A stretch of 39,273 nucleotides of DNA from RGIG4074 sp964459165 (GCA_964459165.1 CAYWKM010000010.1:1-39273), one strand, 5' to 3'. Positions 30,969 through 39,002 are shown, numbered from the stretch's first letter. Program-made: numbers and translations. Notes: generated from the sequence alone by a model not told the origin.

Positions 30969-31825
30969 GACCTTTTCCCTCGCTTTGCCCTTTTATTTAC
31001 GTTGTACTTTAAGAGCTTCGTCAAATATTCTTTTTGATCTTCGGGCGCGACGATATCGTCCACGAAGCCGTTTTCCAGCTGAAATTCCGCCTTTTGAAAA
31101 TTATCGGGAAGTTCGCTGTGCGTCGTCTGCTCGACGACTCTTCGCCCCGCAAAGCCGACGAGGGCTTTTGGCTCCGCCAGAATGACGTCGCCGAGCATGG
31201 CGAAGCTCGCCGTCACGCCGCCCGTGGTGGGATCGGTGAGCACCGAGCAATAAAAATTCCCCGCGTCCGAATGATATTTTGCCGCGCCGGAGGTCTTTGC
31301 CATTTGCATGAGCGAAACCATTCCCTCCTGCATTCTCGCGCCGCCGGAAGCGCACCAGCCGACGACGGGGAGAGATTTTTGCGTGGCGTACTCGAAGAGC
31401 TTTACGATTTTTTCTCCGACGACGGAACCCATGGAAGCCATCATAAACTTCGTTTCCATGGCGAACACGCACGCCTTGACGCCGTTGATTTCCGCTTCGC
31501 CGGTTACAACGGCTTCGTTTTCGCCGCTCTTTTCCTGCGCGTCCTTTACCTTTTCGACGTAATGGGGAAAATCGATGGGATTGTTATTTTCATGCGCGAC
31601 GTCGTGCTCGATAAAGGAGTCTTCGTCCGCGATAAGCTCGATTCTCGCCCTTGCGGGAATGCGGTTTCTCGCGCCGCAAAAAGGGCAGATAAAGAAATTA
31701 TCCATCATGCCGCCGATCGAAAGCTCCTGCTTGCATGAGGAACAGACGCATTTCTTCGCGCGGTCTATCTTTTTTGCAGGCTCTCTTGCAATGTCCTGCT
31801 TTCCTGTCTTTGTTTTACCGAACAT
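30965..31825 (-). CDS. accD: Acetyl-CoA carboxylase carboxyltransferase subunit beta
   Basis: 286 residues. The N-terminal zinc ribbon is visible with Cys28, Cys31, Cys47 and Cys50 (CVCSSCKQE and FICPFCGARN). The crotonase-like carboxyltransferase core has MGSVVGEKIVKLFEYA, VGWCASGGARMQEGMVSLMQMAKT, TDPTTGGVTASFAMLGDV and GFAGRRVVEQT. It pairs with AccA to form the malonyl-CoA-making complex. It lies 30 bases after fabD and overlaps accA by four bases, so equal expression of the two subunits is likely. Confidence 0.96.
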   Translation of the reverse strand: MFGKTKTGKQDIAREPAKKIDRAKKCVCSSCKQELSIGGMMDNFFICPFCGARNRIPARARIELIADEDSFIEHDVAHENNNPIDFPHYVEKVKDAQEKSGENEAVVTGEAEINGVKACVFAMETKFMMASMGSVVGEKIVKLFEYATQKSLPVVGWCASGGARMQEGMVSLMQMAKTSGAAKYHSDAGNFYCSVLTDPTTGGVTASFAMLGDVILAEPKALVGFAGRRVVEQTTHSELPDNFQKAEFQLENGFVDDIVAPEDQKEYLTKLLKYNVNKRAKRGKRS

Positions 31826-31855
31826 ATAGGATTCCTTGACGGCTTCGATTGCCGA

Positions 31856-32779
31856 TTATTCCTTGCACGCGGCGACGGTCGCTTCGAGGGAAGCGCAGTC
31901 GCTCACGTTATAAATTTTTACGTCGGGAAGGGTTCTCCTGACAAATCCGGAGAGCGTCTTTCCCGCTCCGACTTCAATAAAGGTATCTGCGCCGTCGGCG
32001 CGCATGGCGCGGAGAATGCTCTCCCAACGGACGGGATTGACCACCTGCTTATAAACGTTCTCTCGCTCCGATTCCCCGTCCTCGGGATAAACGTCTGCGG
32101 TGAGATTCGCATACAGGGGGATTTTTGCCGGTCGCAAGTCGAACTCTTCTAACGCCTCTTTCAACGCGAAAGAAGCGTTCCGCATGAAGGGCGTATGGAA
32201 CGCGCCGCTCACGGCGAGCTTCACCGCTCTGCCGCCCGCCGCCGCGATTTCGGCGCAGAAGGCGTCCATCTCTTCTTCCGCCCCCGCGCAGGAAATCTGC
32301 CCGGGACAGTTATAATTGACGGGATATACCTCGTTGAACCTTTTACAAATCTCTTCCACCTTTTCGGGCGCGAGCTTTAACGCCGCCGCCATGCCGCCCC
32401 TGCGCTCTTTGCCGCAAGCGTCCATGGCTTCCCCTCTCTTTACGACGAGGCGGAAAGCGTCCTCGTCTCCCATAACGCCGGCGAACGCGAGCGCGGGGAT
32501 TTCGCCCAAGGAAAATCCTGCGGCGCAATCCGCCTTGACGCCCCTCTCCGCCAGCGCCCTTGCGCAGGCGAGGTCGACGAGGAACAGACAAGGCTGCGTA
32601 TTGACGGTCTGCTTGAGCTCTTCCTCTGCGCCGGAAAAGCATATTTCCAGCGTCCCCGGGCGAACGCCTTCGCCCATATCGAAAACTTTCTTTGCGACGG
32701 CGTCCTTCTCGTAGAGGTCCCTGCCCATGCCTACGTACTGCGCGCCCTGACCGGCAAATAAAAATGCTGTTTTTGCCAT
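31856..32779 (-). CDS. fabD: Malonyl-CoA:ACP transacylase
   Basis: 307 residues. It loads malonyl groups onto ACP. Visible: FLFAGQGAQYVGMGRDLY at the N-terminus, QTVNTQPCLFLVDLA, the nucleophile elbow GFSLGE (Ser90), the RRGGMAAAL loop with malonyl-binding Arg near residue 115, and the catalytic His in SGAFHTPFM. An ATG with AGGAGAAAAAAACA upstream is clear. It is separated from fabZ by 93 bases that contain a terminator-like hairpin. Confidence 0.95.
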   Translation of the reverse strand: MAKTAFLFAGQGAQYVGMGRDLYEKDAVAKKVFDMGEGVRPGTLEICFSGAEEELKQTVNTQPCLFLVDLACARALAERGVKADCAAGFSLGEIPALAFAGVMGDEDAFRLVVKRGEAMDACGKERRGGMAAALKLAPEKVEEICKRFNEVYPVNYNCPGQISCAGAEEEMDAFCAEIAAAGGRAVKLAVSGAFHTPFMRNASFALKEALEEFDLRPAKIPLYANLTADVYPEDGESERENVYKQVVNPVRWESILRAMRADGADTFIEVGAGKTLSGFVRRTLPDVKIYNVSDCASLEATVAACKE

Positions 32780-32828
32780 TGTTTTTTTCTCCTGAAATTA
32801 CTGTTATTCATAAGGACAAACGATTCCT

Positions 32829-32861
32829 CAAAAAGAATTGCCCGTAACGCGCACGGGCAAT
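32829..32861 (-). terminator. Intra-operon terminator-like hairpin between fabZ and fabD
   Basis: Minus strand: ATTGCCCGT (32861-32853) pairs perfectly with ACGGGCAAT (32845-32837), 7-nt loop, followed by TCTTTTTG. It could lower expression of fabD-accD-accA relative to the upstream fab genes. Confidence 0.6.
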
Positions 32862-32872
32862 CCATCGTTAAT

Positions 32873-33313
32873 TTACGCGTAAATGTCCTCTTTCTTCATC
32901 GACGTAAAAGAAAGAACGCCTTTCGCCTTGGTCGCGCCGTCTACGGTCACGGAGGCGGAGAAACGGAAAATTCCTCCCGCCGCCATTTCCTTTTTCACGT
33001 CGATCACCAAAAGATCGCCGGGAATAACGGGTTTTAAAAATTTAAATTGATCGACTTTTAAAAGCACGTAAACAATGCTTTCCTCCGTTTCCCCCTCCAT
33101 CGCGATGGAACACAGCTGCGCGCACGCCTCTACGACAAGTACGCCCGGCATAATGGGCGAATCCGGAAAATGCCCCGCAAAATAAGGCTCGTTGACGGAA
33201 ACCGCTTTGATTCCCTTCGCCGATTCGCCGGGAACGAGCTCCGCGATCTTTTCAATCATCTGGAACGGGGGGCGTTGTTTGAGCCTTTTATTCACCTCGT
33301 CGATATTCATCAT
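32873..33313 (-). CDS. fabZ: 3-hydroxyacyl-ACP dehydratase
   Basis: 146 residues, a single hot-dog domain. HFPDSPIMPGVLVVEACAQ holds the catalytic His48 and Glu62. RPPFQMIEKI and FLKPVIPGDLLVIDV are further family signatures. It removes water from the 3-hydroxyacyl-ACP made by FabG. The start (ATGATG) overlaps the fabG stop by four bases; either Met is possible. Confidence 0.95.
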   Translation of the reverse strand: MMNIDEVNKRLKQRPPFQMIEKIAELVPGESAKGIKAVSVNEPYFAGHFPDSPIMPGVLVVEACAQLCSIAMEGETEESIVYVLLKVDQFKFLKPVIPGDLLVIDVKKEMAAGGIFRFSASVTVDGATKAKGVLSFTSMKKEDIYA

Positions 33314-34041
33314 AAGCTCAACCCTCCGTCGAGAATGAGAATTTGTCCCGTCATGTAGGCGAAATCATCGCCCGCGAGCTGCGCTACGACGTTCGCCACG
33401 TCGTCCGCCGAGCCGAGACGCCCCAAGGGAATCGCCTTTTTATATTCCTCCATCTTTTCGGGCGGAATCTCGGAAATCATTTCCGTGGCGATAAATCCGG
33501 GCGCGACCGCGTTCACGGCGACGCCGTAGGGAGCGAGCTCTTTCGCCATCGTCTGCGTCATAGAATTTACCGCGCCCTTCGTCGTGGAATACACCGTCTG
33601 ACCGGCGAGCGCCATGACGGAGCTGACCGAAGACACGTTGATGATCTTACCGCTCTTTTTGCGGAACATCTTCAGCGCGGCGTTCTGCGAACAATACAGA
33701 TATCCCTTTATGTTGAGATCGATGCATTTATCCACGGTTTCCGGATTCATCATAAGGAGATATTCATCCTTTACGATCCCGGCGTTGTTGACGAGCACGT
33801 CGATCTGCTTCCACCGTTTAAAGGTTTCGGCGACAAGCTTTTTTGCGCCCTCCTGCGTGGAGACGTCCGCCTGAATGGCGACGGCGTCGCCGCCGCACGC
33901 CTTGATTTGTTCGACGACCTCGTTCGCCTTATCGGGAGAACTATTGTAATTGACGGCTACGCACATCCCCTCCTTGCCGAGGCGGAGCGCGATCGCTTTG
34001 CCGATGCCTCTGGAACCGCCGGTGACGATTGCTACTTTCAT
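33310..34041 (-). CDS. fabG: 3-oxoacyl-ACP reductase
   Basis: 243 residues from the ATG at 34041, which follows GGAGGAAAAAACA; the 14 codons upstream belong to the end of the preceding gene. It is a short-chain dehydrogenase: TGGSRGIGKAIALRLG for NADPH, LVNNAGI, catalytic Ser in NVSSVSSVMA, YSTTKGAV with the Tyr-x3-Lys pair, and VAPGFIATEM. It reduces the ketosynthase product. Fourteen bases separate it from the ketosynthase fusion and it overlaps fabZ by four. Confidence 0.96.
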   Translation of the reverse strand: MKVAIVTGGSRGIGKAIALRLGKEGMCVAVNYNSSPDKANEVVEQIKACGGDAVAIQADVSTQEGAKKLVAETFKRWKQIDVLVNNAGIVKDEYLLMMNPETVDKCIDLNIKGYLYCSQNAALKMFRKKSGKIINVSSVSSVMALAGQTVYSTTKGAVNSMTQTMAKELAPYGVAVNAVAPGFIATEMISEIPPEKMEEYKKAIPLGRLGSADDVANVVAQLAGDDFAYMTGQILILDGGLSL

Positions 34042-34055
34042 TGTTTTTTCCTCCG

Positions 34056-36440
34056 TTACGCTTTTTTGATGACGGCGGCGCAATAAGAGCCGCCCGCCGC
34101 CGCAGCCGTGACGAGAATCGTCTTAAACGCGGACACGTCCGTCCTTACGGCTTTTACCTCCTCGCCGAGAAGGTAAGCGGACTGTTCTCCCGATAGTTTA
34201 CCGGAGAGAATGAGAGCCGCGTGCGCCGCGCTCAAAGCTGCGGAAGCCGCTCTTCCCTCGCCCGTATATTTTCTTACGGAGAGGACGGGAAGCGCTCTTT
34301 CGCCGAACGCCTTACGGTAAGCGGCTCTTTCGATTTCGTCAAACGCCTTCATGCCGTTTCCGAGACCGACGACCGCGTCGATTTCGTCCCTGCTCACGCC
34401 CGCGTCCTTCAACGCCCCTTCTATGGAGGAGCTCAACGCTTCGCCGCTGCCGGAAATCGTTCCGTACCTTACGGATTTATGCGCCATGGCGCAACCCGCC
34501 ACTTCGGCGTAAACGGTCGCGCCCCTTTCTCTCGCGAAGCTCTCCGTCTCGAGCGCGATAGAAACGCTTCCGTCGCCGAGGACGAATCCGTCGCCGCCGG
34601 AATATACGGGAGAAGCTTCCACGCAGCCGAGAGCCTTATAAAGCTTCGTCATGATCTCCGAATTTTCGTCGGTTCCGCAGGCGAGCATGGCTTTCGCTTT
34701 GCCTTCCTTAATGACGGAATAGGCGTATGCGAGCGCCGAAAGCCCCGACTGCGCCCCGTTGGTGACGGTGACGTTATAGCCCTTCAGCCCCGTATTGATG
34801 AACAAGTATCCCTGCGCCGCGTTATATACGGTATTGGGGAATCTGAACGCGCTTCCGCCCGCGTTGCCGCGCTTGGTAATTTCTTCTTCGAAGCTGTATA
34901 CGGTCGCGATAGGTCCGTCGGACGTGCCGATAATACCGCCGATATCGTATTCGTTATCCGCCGTAACGGCAATCCCCGCGTCCCTCAGCGCCGCCATGCC
35001 GGAGAGCACTTGGAGCTGACTGAAACGATCGTACTTTCTCAAAGCCATGGGCGTAAGCCCCGCTTTCGCGTAATCCGCCCCGCCGATCGCCGTCGATACG
35101 CTGTCGCCCTCCGCCGTCTTTTCCCCGTTGACGGTGGAAAGATATTCCTCTATGCCGTTGCCCGCAGGGCTCATGACGCCGAGTCCGGTAACGTATACTT
35201 TTTCTTTGCTCTCCTTTATCTTTACGTCGCCCTTGCCCTCCTTGGCAAAGACGATGCTCGCGTCCGTTCCTCCGAACGCGAAATTATTGGAAACGACGAC
35301 CTCTAACTCTTTCTCCTGCGCCTTGTTCGGCGTAAAATCGAGCGAACCCTCCCTCTCCTTCAATAGGGGAAGATCCTCTTCGGAATAGCCGATCGTGGGA
35401 GGAATTTTTCCCTCGGTGAGCGCTTTGACGGAGAATACCGCCTCCACCGCGCCCGCTGCGCCGAGGCAGTGCCCCACCATGGATTTGGTAGAGCTTACGT
35501 TCAGATGATCGTTCTTTCCTTCGAATACGGTGCGAAGGGATAAAAATTCCGCCTCGTCGTTCTTCTTGGTGCCCGTTCCGTGCGCGTTGACGTAGCCGAC
35601 TTCCTCCTCTTTGATACCGGAAGCGTCGAGCGCCTCGTAAATCGCCTTGATCTGCGACGCGCCGTCCGGGCGGGGAGAGGTGATGTGATAAGCGTCGTTC
35701 GTAACGCCCGAGCCGAGAACGTCGCAATAAATTCTTGCGCCTCTCTTTACGGCGTGCTCGTAGGACTCCACGAGGAGCGCGCCCGCGCCCTCGCCCAACG
35801 TAATGCCGACGAGCTTATTGAAGGGAGAACAGGGATTCTCGTCGAGCGCGTGAAGCGCGAGAAATCCGCTGAAAGGAACGTTGGAAAACGCGTCGGAACC
35901 GCCCACGACGAACGCGTCGGCGACGCCGCTGCGAATGAGATCGCACGCATACGCCACGCTGATCGTACCCGCGGCGCAAGCGTTGGCGACGTTCGTCACG
36001 ACGCCCTCCGCGCCCACGGCGGCCGCCACGTGATTGGCGATGGGCGAAATGGTCATCTTGGAGATATCCTCTTTCTTTTCGCCCCTCTTGATGTAGTTTT
36101 CAACGCTTACCGCGCCGCCCACGCAGCTGCCCATGACGACGCCGACTCTGCCCGCTTCCCCTTCGGAAACGGTAAAATCGCCGTCCTCAACCGCCATTTT
36201 CGCCGCTTTGACGCAGAGGCGGGAAACTCTGTCCATCTCGTTGTTCCCGTCGACTTCGTCCAAGGGACCGCACTTTGCTTCCGCGCCGATCTCGGCGTAG
36301 CAGCCCTCGCTGTCCACGGAGGCGACTTTACCGATACCGCATACGCCCTTTAAAGCGTTATTCCAGCTCTCTTCGAGATTATTTCCGATAGCCGTGATCA
36401 AACCGAGACCGGTAATGACGCAACGCTTTTCGTTTTCCAT
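34056..36440 (-). CDS. Fused ketosynthase: active FabF-type KS plus Cys-to-Gln chain-length-factor-like KS
   Basis: 794 residues, about twice a normal KAS II. Residues 1-400 are a complete FabF-like condensing enzyme: Cys155 in NACAAGT, His287 in VNAHGTGT, Lys319 and His324 in STKSMVGHCLGAAG, and the C-terminal NNFAFGGTDAS. Residues 413-794 begin a second KS fold (VYVTGLGVMSPAGNGIEEY). In it the nucleophile position reads NGAQSG (Gln564), the first His position is Leu (VGLGNG, Leu693) and the second falls at RKYTGEG (Lys724 kept, no His). This is the active-site pattern of KS-beta/chain-length factors and KSQ domains. The frame is continuous with no internal stop, 3 bases after acpP. It could form an internal KS-CLF dimer controlling chain length or priming (inference). 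Confidence 0.9.
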   Translation of the reverse strand: MENEKRCVITGLGLITAIGNNLEESWNNALKGVCGIGKVASVDSEGCYAEIGAEAKCGPLDEVDGNNEMDRVSRLCVKAAKMAVEDGDFTVSEGEAGRVGVVMGSCVGGAVSVENYIKRGEKKEDISKMTISPIANHVAAAVGAEGVVTNVANACAAGTISVAYACDLIRSGVADAFVVGGSDAFSNVPFSGFLALHALDENPCSPFNKLVGITLGEGAGALLVESYEHAVKRGARIYCDVLGSGVTNDAYHITSPRPDGASQIKAIYEALDASGIKEEEVGYVNAHGTGTKKNDEAEFLSLRTVFEGKNDHLNVSSTKSMVGHCLGAAGAVEAVFSVKALTEGKIPPTIGYSEEDLPLLKEREGSLDFTPNKAQEKELEVVVSNNFAFGGTDASIVFAKEGKGDVKIKESKEKVYVTGLGVMSPAGNGIEEYLSTVNGEKTAEGDSVSTAIGGADYAKAGLTPMALRKYDRFSQLQVLSGMAALRDAGIAVTADNEYDIGGIIGTSDGPIATVYSFEEEITKRGNAGGSAFRFPNTVYNAAQGYLFINTGLKGYNVTVTNGAQSGLSALAYAYSVIKEGKAKAMLACGTDENSEIMTKLYKALGCVEASPVYSGGDGFVLGDGSVSIALETESFARERGATVYAEVAGCAMAHKSVRYGTISGSGEALSSSIEGALKDAGVSRDEIDAVVGLGNGMKAFDEIERAAYRKAFGERALPVLSVRKYTGEGRAASAALSAAHAALILSGKLSGEQSAYLLGEEVKAVRTDVSAFKTILVTAAAAGGSYCAAVIKKA

Positions 36441-36443
36441 GAA

Positions 36444-36695
36444 TTACTCCTTGTGCGCAGCCACGTATTTTGCGAGCGCGGTCACATTATAGAAATGCTC
36501 TTTGCCTACGCCGGTCATGGAAACGCCGTATGCGTCGTCGATCCCCGCGATGATTTCGAGCGAGTCGATCGAATCGAGTCCGATTCCGTCCGCAAAGAGC
36601 GCAACGTCGTCGTCGAGATTTTCTGCGGGAATGCCGAGATTGTCTACGAGAATCTGTTTGATGGTTTCTGCAATTGCTTTTTCCTGTTCGTTCAT
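36444..36695 (-). CDS. acpP: Acyl carrier protein
   Basis: 83 residues, a four-helix carrier. The phosphopantetheine Ser42 is in GLDSIDSLEII. The N-terminal TIKQILVDNLGIPAENLDDD and the acidic helix II are typical. RBS AGAGG lies 10 nt before the ATG. A promoter at 36770-36798 and a hairpin-rich leader precede it. It is followed after three bases by the ketosynthase fusion. Confidence 0.95.
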   Translation of the reverse strand: MNEQEKAIAETIKQILVDNLGIPAENLDDDVALFADGIGLDSIDSLEIIAGIDDAYGVSMTGVGKEHFYNVTALAKYVAAHKE

Positions 36696-36721
36696 AATAA
36701 AAATACCTCTTTGTTTGTTTT

Positions 36722-36737
36722 GCCGAACGCGTTCGGC
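36722..36737. promoter_or_regulatory. 16-bp perfect palindrome in the acpP leader
   Basis: GCCGAACGCGTTCGGC lies about 25-40 nt downstream of the predicted acpP transcription start. A second small hairpin, GCGGCTTTGCCGC, is at 36749-36761 (minus strand). It could be an operator or an RNA hairpin. It does not match the FapR consensus. Confidence 0.4.
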
Positions 36738-36769
36738 TGCTTTTTTTGCGGCAAAGCCGCTCTCTTTAT

Positions 36770-36798
36770 CTTTTAAAATGTACCGCCGAAAAATTCAA
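36770..36798 (-). promoter_or_regulatory. Possible promoter of acpP and the fab/acc genes
   Basis: Minus strand: TTGAAT at 36798-36793, a 17-bp spacer and TAAAAG at 36775-36770. Confidence 0.5.
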
Positions 36799-36848
36799 AA
36801 AACCCTTTTCCGACTTCATCACATTTCCTAAAATATTGTTACAAATAT

Positions 36849-36874
36849 TGTCACGCCGATACTGTCACGCCGAT
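36849..36874. repeat. 12-bp direct repeat across the plsC stop codon
   Basis: TGTCACGCCGAT occurs at 36849-36860 and again at 36863-36874, 14 bases apart. Just beyond is a small inverted repeat AATATT-GTTACA-AATATT (36832-36849). It may be an operator region upstream of the acpP promoter. Confidence 0.4.
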
Positions 36875-37554
36875 TTTCTCTCCTCCGCCGAAGAAGGCGA
36901 TTGCAAACGCCCTGCGGGAGAATACGCGTCGATCAGTTTTTGCACTTCGTCGCGGCAAACCCGCGAATATTTGGCGAGCACTGCGCTCGGCCTTCCCCTT
37001 TCCTTTAAATCCATGGGAACGGGAGTTCCGATGACGAGCGTCTGTCGGTGAAACGTCTTGTACCTGCCGACGACGCACATGGGGACGACGGGAATATCCG
37101 CTCTTTTAGCAAGATACAAAAACCCGGGCTTGAACTCGTTCATTTCCGTCTTGCTCGTCTTTCCCTCGGGGAAGATGAGAATCGAACGCCCCTCTTTCAC
37201 CTTTTCCAGCCCCGCGTCGAGCCAAGCGGTGTCGAGATCGAATCGATTCAAGGGAATGTAATCCAGCGATTGAAAGAAAGGCTTTGCAAACTTCTTTTCG
37301 TACCAATCGGCGGCGACATATGTATAGGCGCGGTATTTCCTGATCATGCGAGTGACGAAAAGTCCGTCGCTGTGGCTCGTATGATTGCAGACGAAGACGA
37401 CCGGCGTGACCTTCGTGAGCTCCATGATCGCCCGCTTATCCGTATAGACGACTTTGGAGAAGAATCTCGCTTTGAAGTATACGATAGACAGAGCAAAAAG
37501 CCCTCTCGTAAAACCGCGAAAAACGGCTTTGCCCGCTTTTTTTAAAACATTCAT
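36865..37554 (-). CDS. plsC: 1-acylglycerol-3-phosphate acyltransferase (PlsC family)
   Basis: 229 residues from the ATG at 37554, which overlaps the stop of the FMN reductase gene (ATGA) and has AGGAAAAACAATC upstream. An N-terminal hydrophobic segment (GLFALSIVYFKARFF) anchors it at the membrane. The acyltransferase motifs are CNHTSHSD (His58-x4-Asp63), YIPLNRFD, FPEGKTSK and VVPMCVVG. It acylates lysophosphatidate, placing acyl chains from the neighbouring ACP cluster into phospholipid. Acyl-donor preference (ACP or CoA) is not visible. Confidence 0.9.
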   Translation of the reverse strand: MNVLKKAGKAVFRGFTRGLFALSIVYFKARFFSKVVYTDKRAIMELTKVTPVVFVCNHTSHSDGLFVTRMIRKYRAYTYVAADWYEKKFAKPFFQSLDYIPLNRFDLDTAWLDAGLEKVKEGRSILIFPEGKTSKTEMNEFKPGFLYLAKRADIPVVPMCVVGRYKTFHRQTLVIGTPVPMDLKERGRPSAVLAKYSRVCRDEVQKLIDAYSPAGRLQSPSSAEERKSA

Positions 37555-38300
37555 GATTGTTTTTCCTGATTTCCGTAAGGGCCCGCGCCGGTGTCCCACG
37601 TCATGTTGAGCGCACGGACAAAGGTATTGTGCCTTAGCAGCGGCTTGCTCAAAAGAGCTTTCGTCTCCTCGCTGAGCGAAGCGTTTACCGCAAATTCCTT
37701 TCCCGCCTCGGTGAACTTCAATAAAAATTTATCGACGGAATTCTTGATCGTCTTTTCGGCGATCGCGCCGCCTTGACCGACGAAGATATCCGTATGACCC
37801 CCCTCTCCGTAAATGAGGTCGAGGCGTTTTTTCACGCTGTCGTAATTTTCGTTGGCAAACTCGTACCCGCAGGTTGATACAAACACGTGTTTTTGCCTGT
37901 AAATCTGCTCGTACCGCCATTCGTGAAGAAATCCGCCCGTCTCGCCGTTCCCGTTCGTGCCGCGGTAAGAATGCGCGAGGCATACGCTTCGGTCGAAAAA
38001 GTTGTTGAGCAGCGCGGGCATGGCGAAATAATAGAGAGGAAAAGAGAAGACGACGATTTCCGCCGAGAGCAATTTTTCATGGATTCCCTTGACGTCGTCG
38101 TCCTTGACGACGCATTCGCCCGTATCGCCCTTCCAACAGCAAAGACAACCTTTACAGGGCTTTACGTTCGCTTGCGATAAATGGATGATTTCCGTCCTTT
38201 CGCCGCTGACCGCGTCGATCCCGTCGGTAAAGGCTTTCGCCACCTTGAAAGAGGAGCTGCCGTTTCCCCTCGGACTTCCGTTAATGATGAGCGTCTTCAT
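37551..38300 (-). CDS. NAD(P)H-dependent FMN reductase / flavodoxin-fold oxidoreductase
   Basis: 249 residues from the ATG at 38300 with AGGAG upstream. The flavodoxin-like FMN phosphate loop is INGSPRGNGSSFKVA. A cysteine-rich PCKGCLCCWKGDTGECVVKDD segment is typical of the iron-sulfur-flavoprotein-like branch, and VVFSFPLYYFAMPALLNNFFDR is the flavin-contacting region. The substrate is unknown. It is convergent in theme with the divergently placed TetR gene only by position: both are on the minus strand and separated by a terminator, so TetR could act on its promoter. Confidence 0.85.
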   Translation of the reverse strand: MKTLIINGSPRGNGSSSFKVAKAFTDGIDAVSGERTEIIHLSQANVKPCKGCLCCWKGDTGECVVKDDDVKGIHEKLLSAEIVVFSFPLYYFAMPALLNNFFDRSVCLAHSYRGTNGNGETGGFLHEWRYEQIYRQKHVFVSTCGYEFANENYDSVKKRLDLIYGEGGHTDIFVGQGGAIAEKTIKNSVDKFLLKFTEAGKEFAVNASLSEETKALLSKPLLRHNTFVRALNMTWDTGAGPYGNQEKQS

Positions 38301-38322
38301 TTTCTTTCTCCTATCGGGGATA

Positions 38323-38352
38323 ATTGTAACACTATTTAATGACAAAATGCAA
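38323..38352 (-). promoter_or_regulatory. Promoter of the FMN reductase-plsC transcript
   Basis: Minus strand: TTGCAT at 38352-38347, an 18-bp spacer and TACAAT at 38328-38323. Confidence 0.55.
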
Positions 38353-38368
38353 GAATTTTATGATAATC

Positions 38369-38405
38369 AAAAAAACCGAGCTGCCCAAATTTTGGACAAC
38401 TCGGT
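38369..38405 (-). terminator. Rho-independent terminator of tetR
   Basis: Minus strand: ACCGAGTTGTCC (38405-38394) pairs with GGGCAGCTCGGT (38386-38375) over 12 bp including two G-U pairs, followed by TTTTTT. Confidence 0.85.
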
Positions 38406-38422
38406 CGAAATGCTCAAATTTT

Positions 38423-38983
38423 TTACAGGGTCCCGATCATTCCGAGAAGAAGCTTCGGCATCGTATTGTGCAAAAGAGAAATATATTTTTTGACCAACTC
38501 GACGGGATCGGTCGTCATGTCGCCCCTGATCCAGTCGATGGCGATCATGGCGAAATTCTTTTTTACGACGAAGAGAAAGAGCTCCGCCTCCTCTTTCGAA
38601 ACTCCGGGAACGGTTTTGCCGGAAAAGAGGCTCTTTCTCATGGCGTTGTCCGTGATGGAGAGCATATACTCTTCAAATACGTCTCTGCCGACGCAGTCGT
38701 AGATATTTCGGATAAAACGCCTGTTCTTTTGGGTATATTCGGCGGCGCGAATCCACCCCTCTTCCCAGGAAACGGAATCGAAATCGAGATCGAAGAGCTT
38801 GACGGACTTCGTATGCACGATATCCCTTACGAGCGCGTAGATATCCTCATAATGGTAGTAAAAGGTATTCCGGCTGACGCCGCACAGATCGGTGATTTGC
38901 TTGACTGAAATTTTTTCGATCGGCTGAGAATCGGCAAGCGAGATAAACGCGGCGATAATCGCCTTTTTGGTGAGATCAGACAT
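38423..38983 (-). CDS. TetR-family transcriptional regulator (DhaS-like C-terminal domain)
   Basis: 186 residues from the ATG at 38983, with GGAGGG upstream; the longer frame to 39031 runs into the promoter. The N-terminal helix-turn-helix is KKAIIAAFISLADSQPIEKISVKQITDLCGVSRNTFYYHYEDI, with the TFYYHY recognition-helix end typical of TetR. The C-terminal half (IRNIYDCVG, FLFVVKKNFAMIAIDWIRGD) resembles the DhaS-like branch. The ligand is unknown. By position, candidate targets are its own promoter and that of the FMN reductase-plsC-fab genes downstream. Confidence 0.9.
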   Translation of the reverse strand: MSDLTKKAIIAAFISLADSQPIEKISVKQITDLCGVSRNTFYYHYEDIYALVRDIVHTKSVKLFDLDFDSVSWEEGWIRAAEYTQKNRRFIRNIYDCVGRDVFEEYMLSITDNAMRKSLFSGKTVPGVSKEEAELFLFVVKKNFAMIAIDWIRGDMTTDPVELVKKYISLLHNTMPKLLLGMIGTL

Positions 38984-39002
38984 AAAACGCCCTCCGAAGA
39001 AC

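Noticed and set aside
34221..35306. 361-codon plus-strand open frame opposite the ketosynthase fusion
   Set aside because: Arg/Ala-rich antisense shadow with no start signals.
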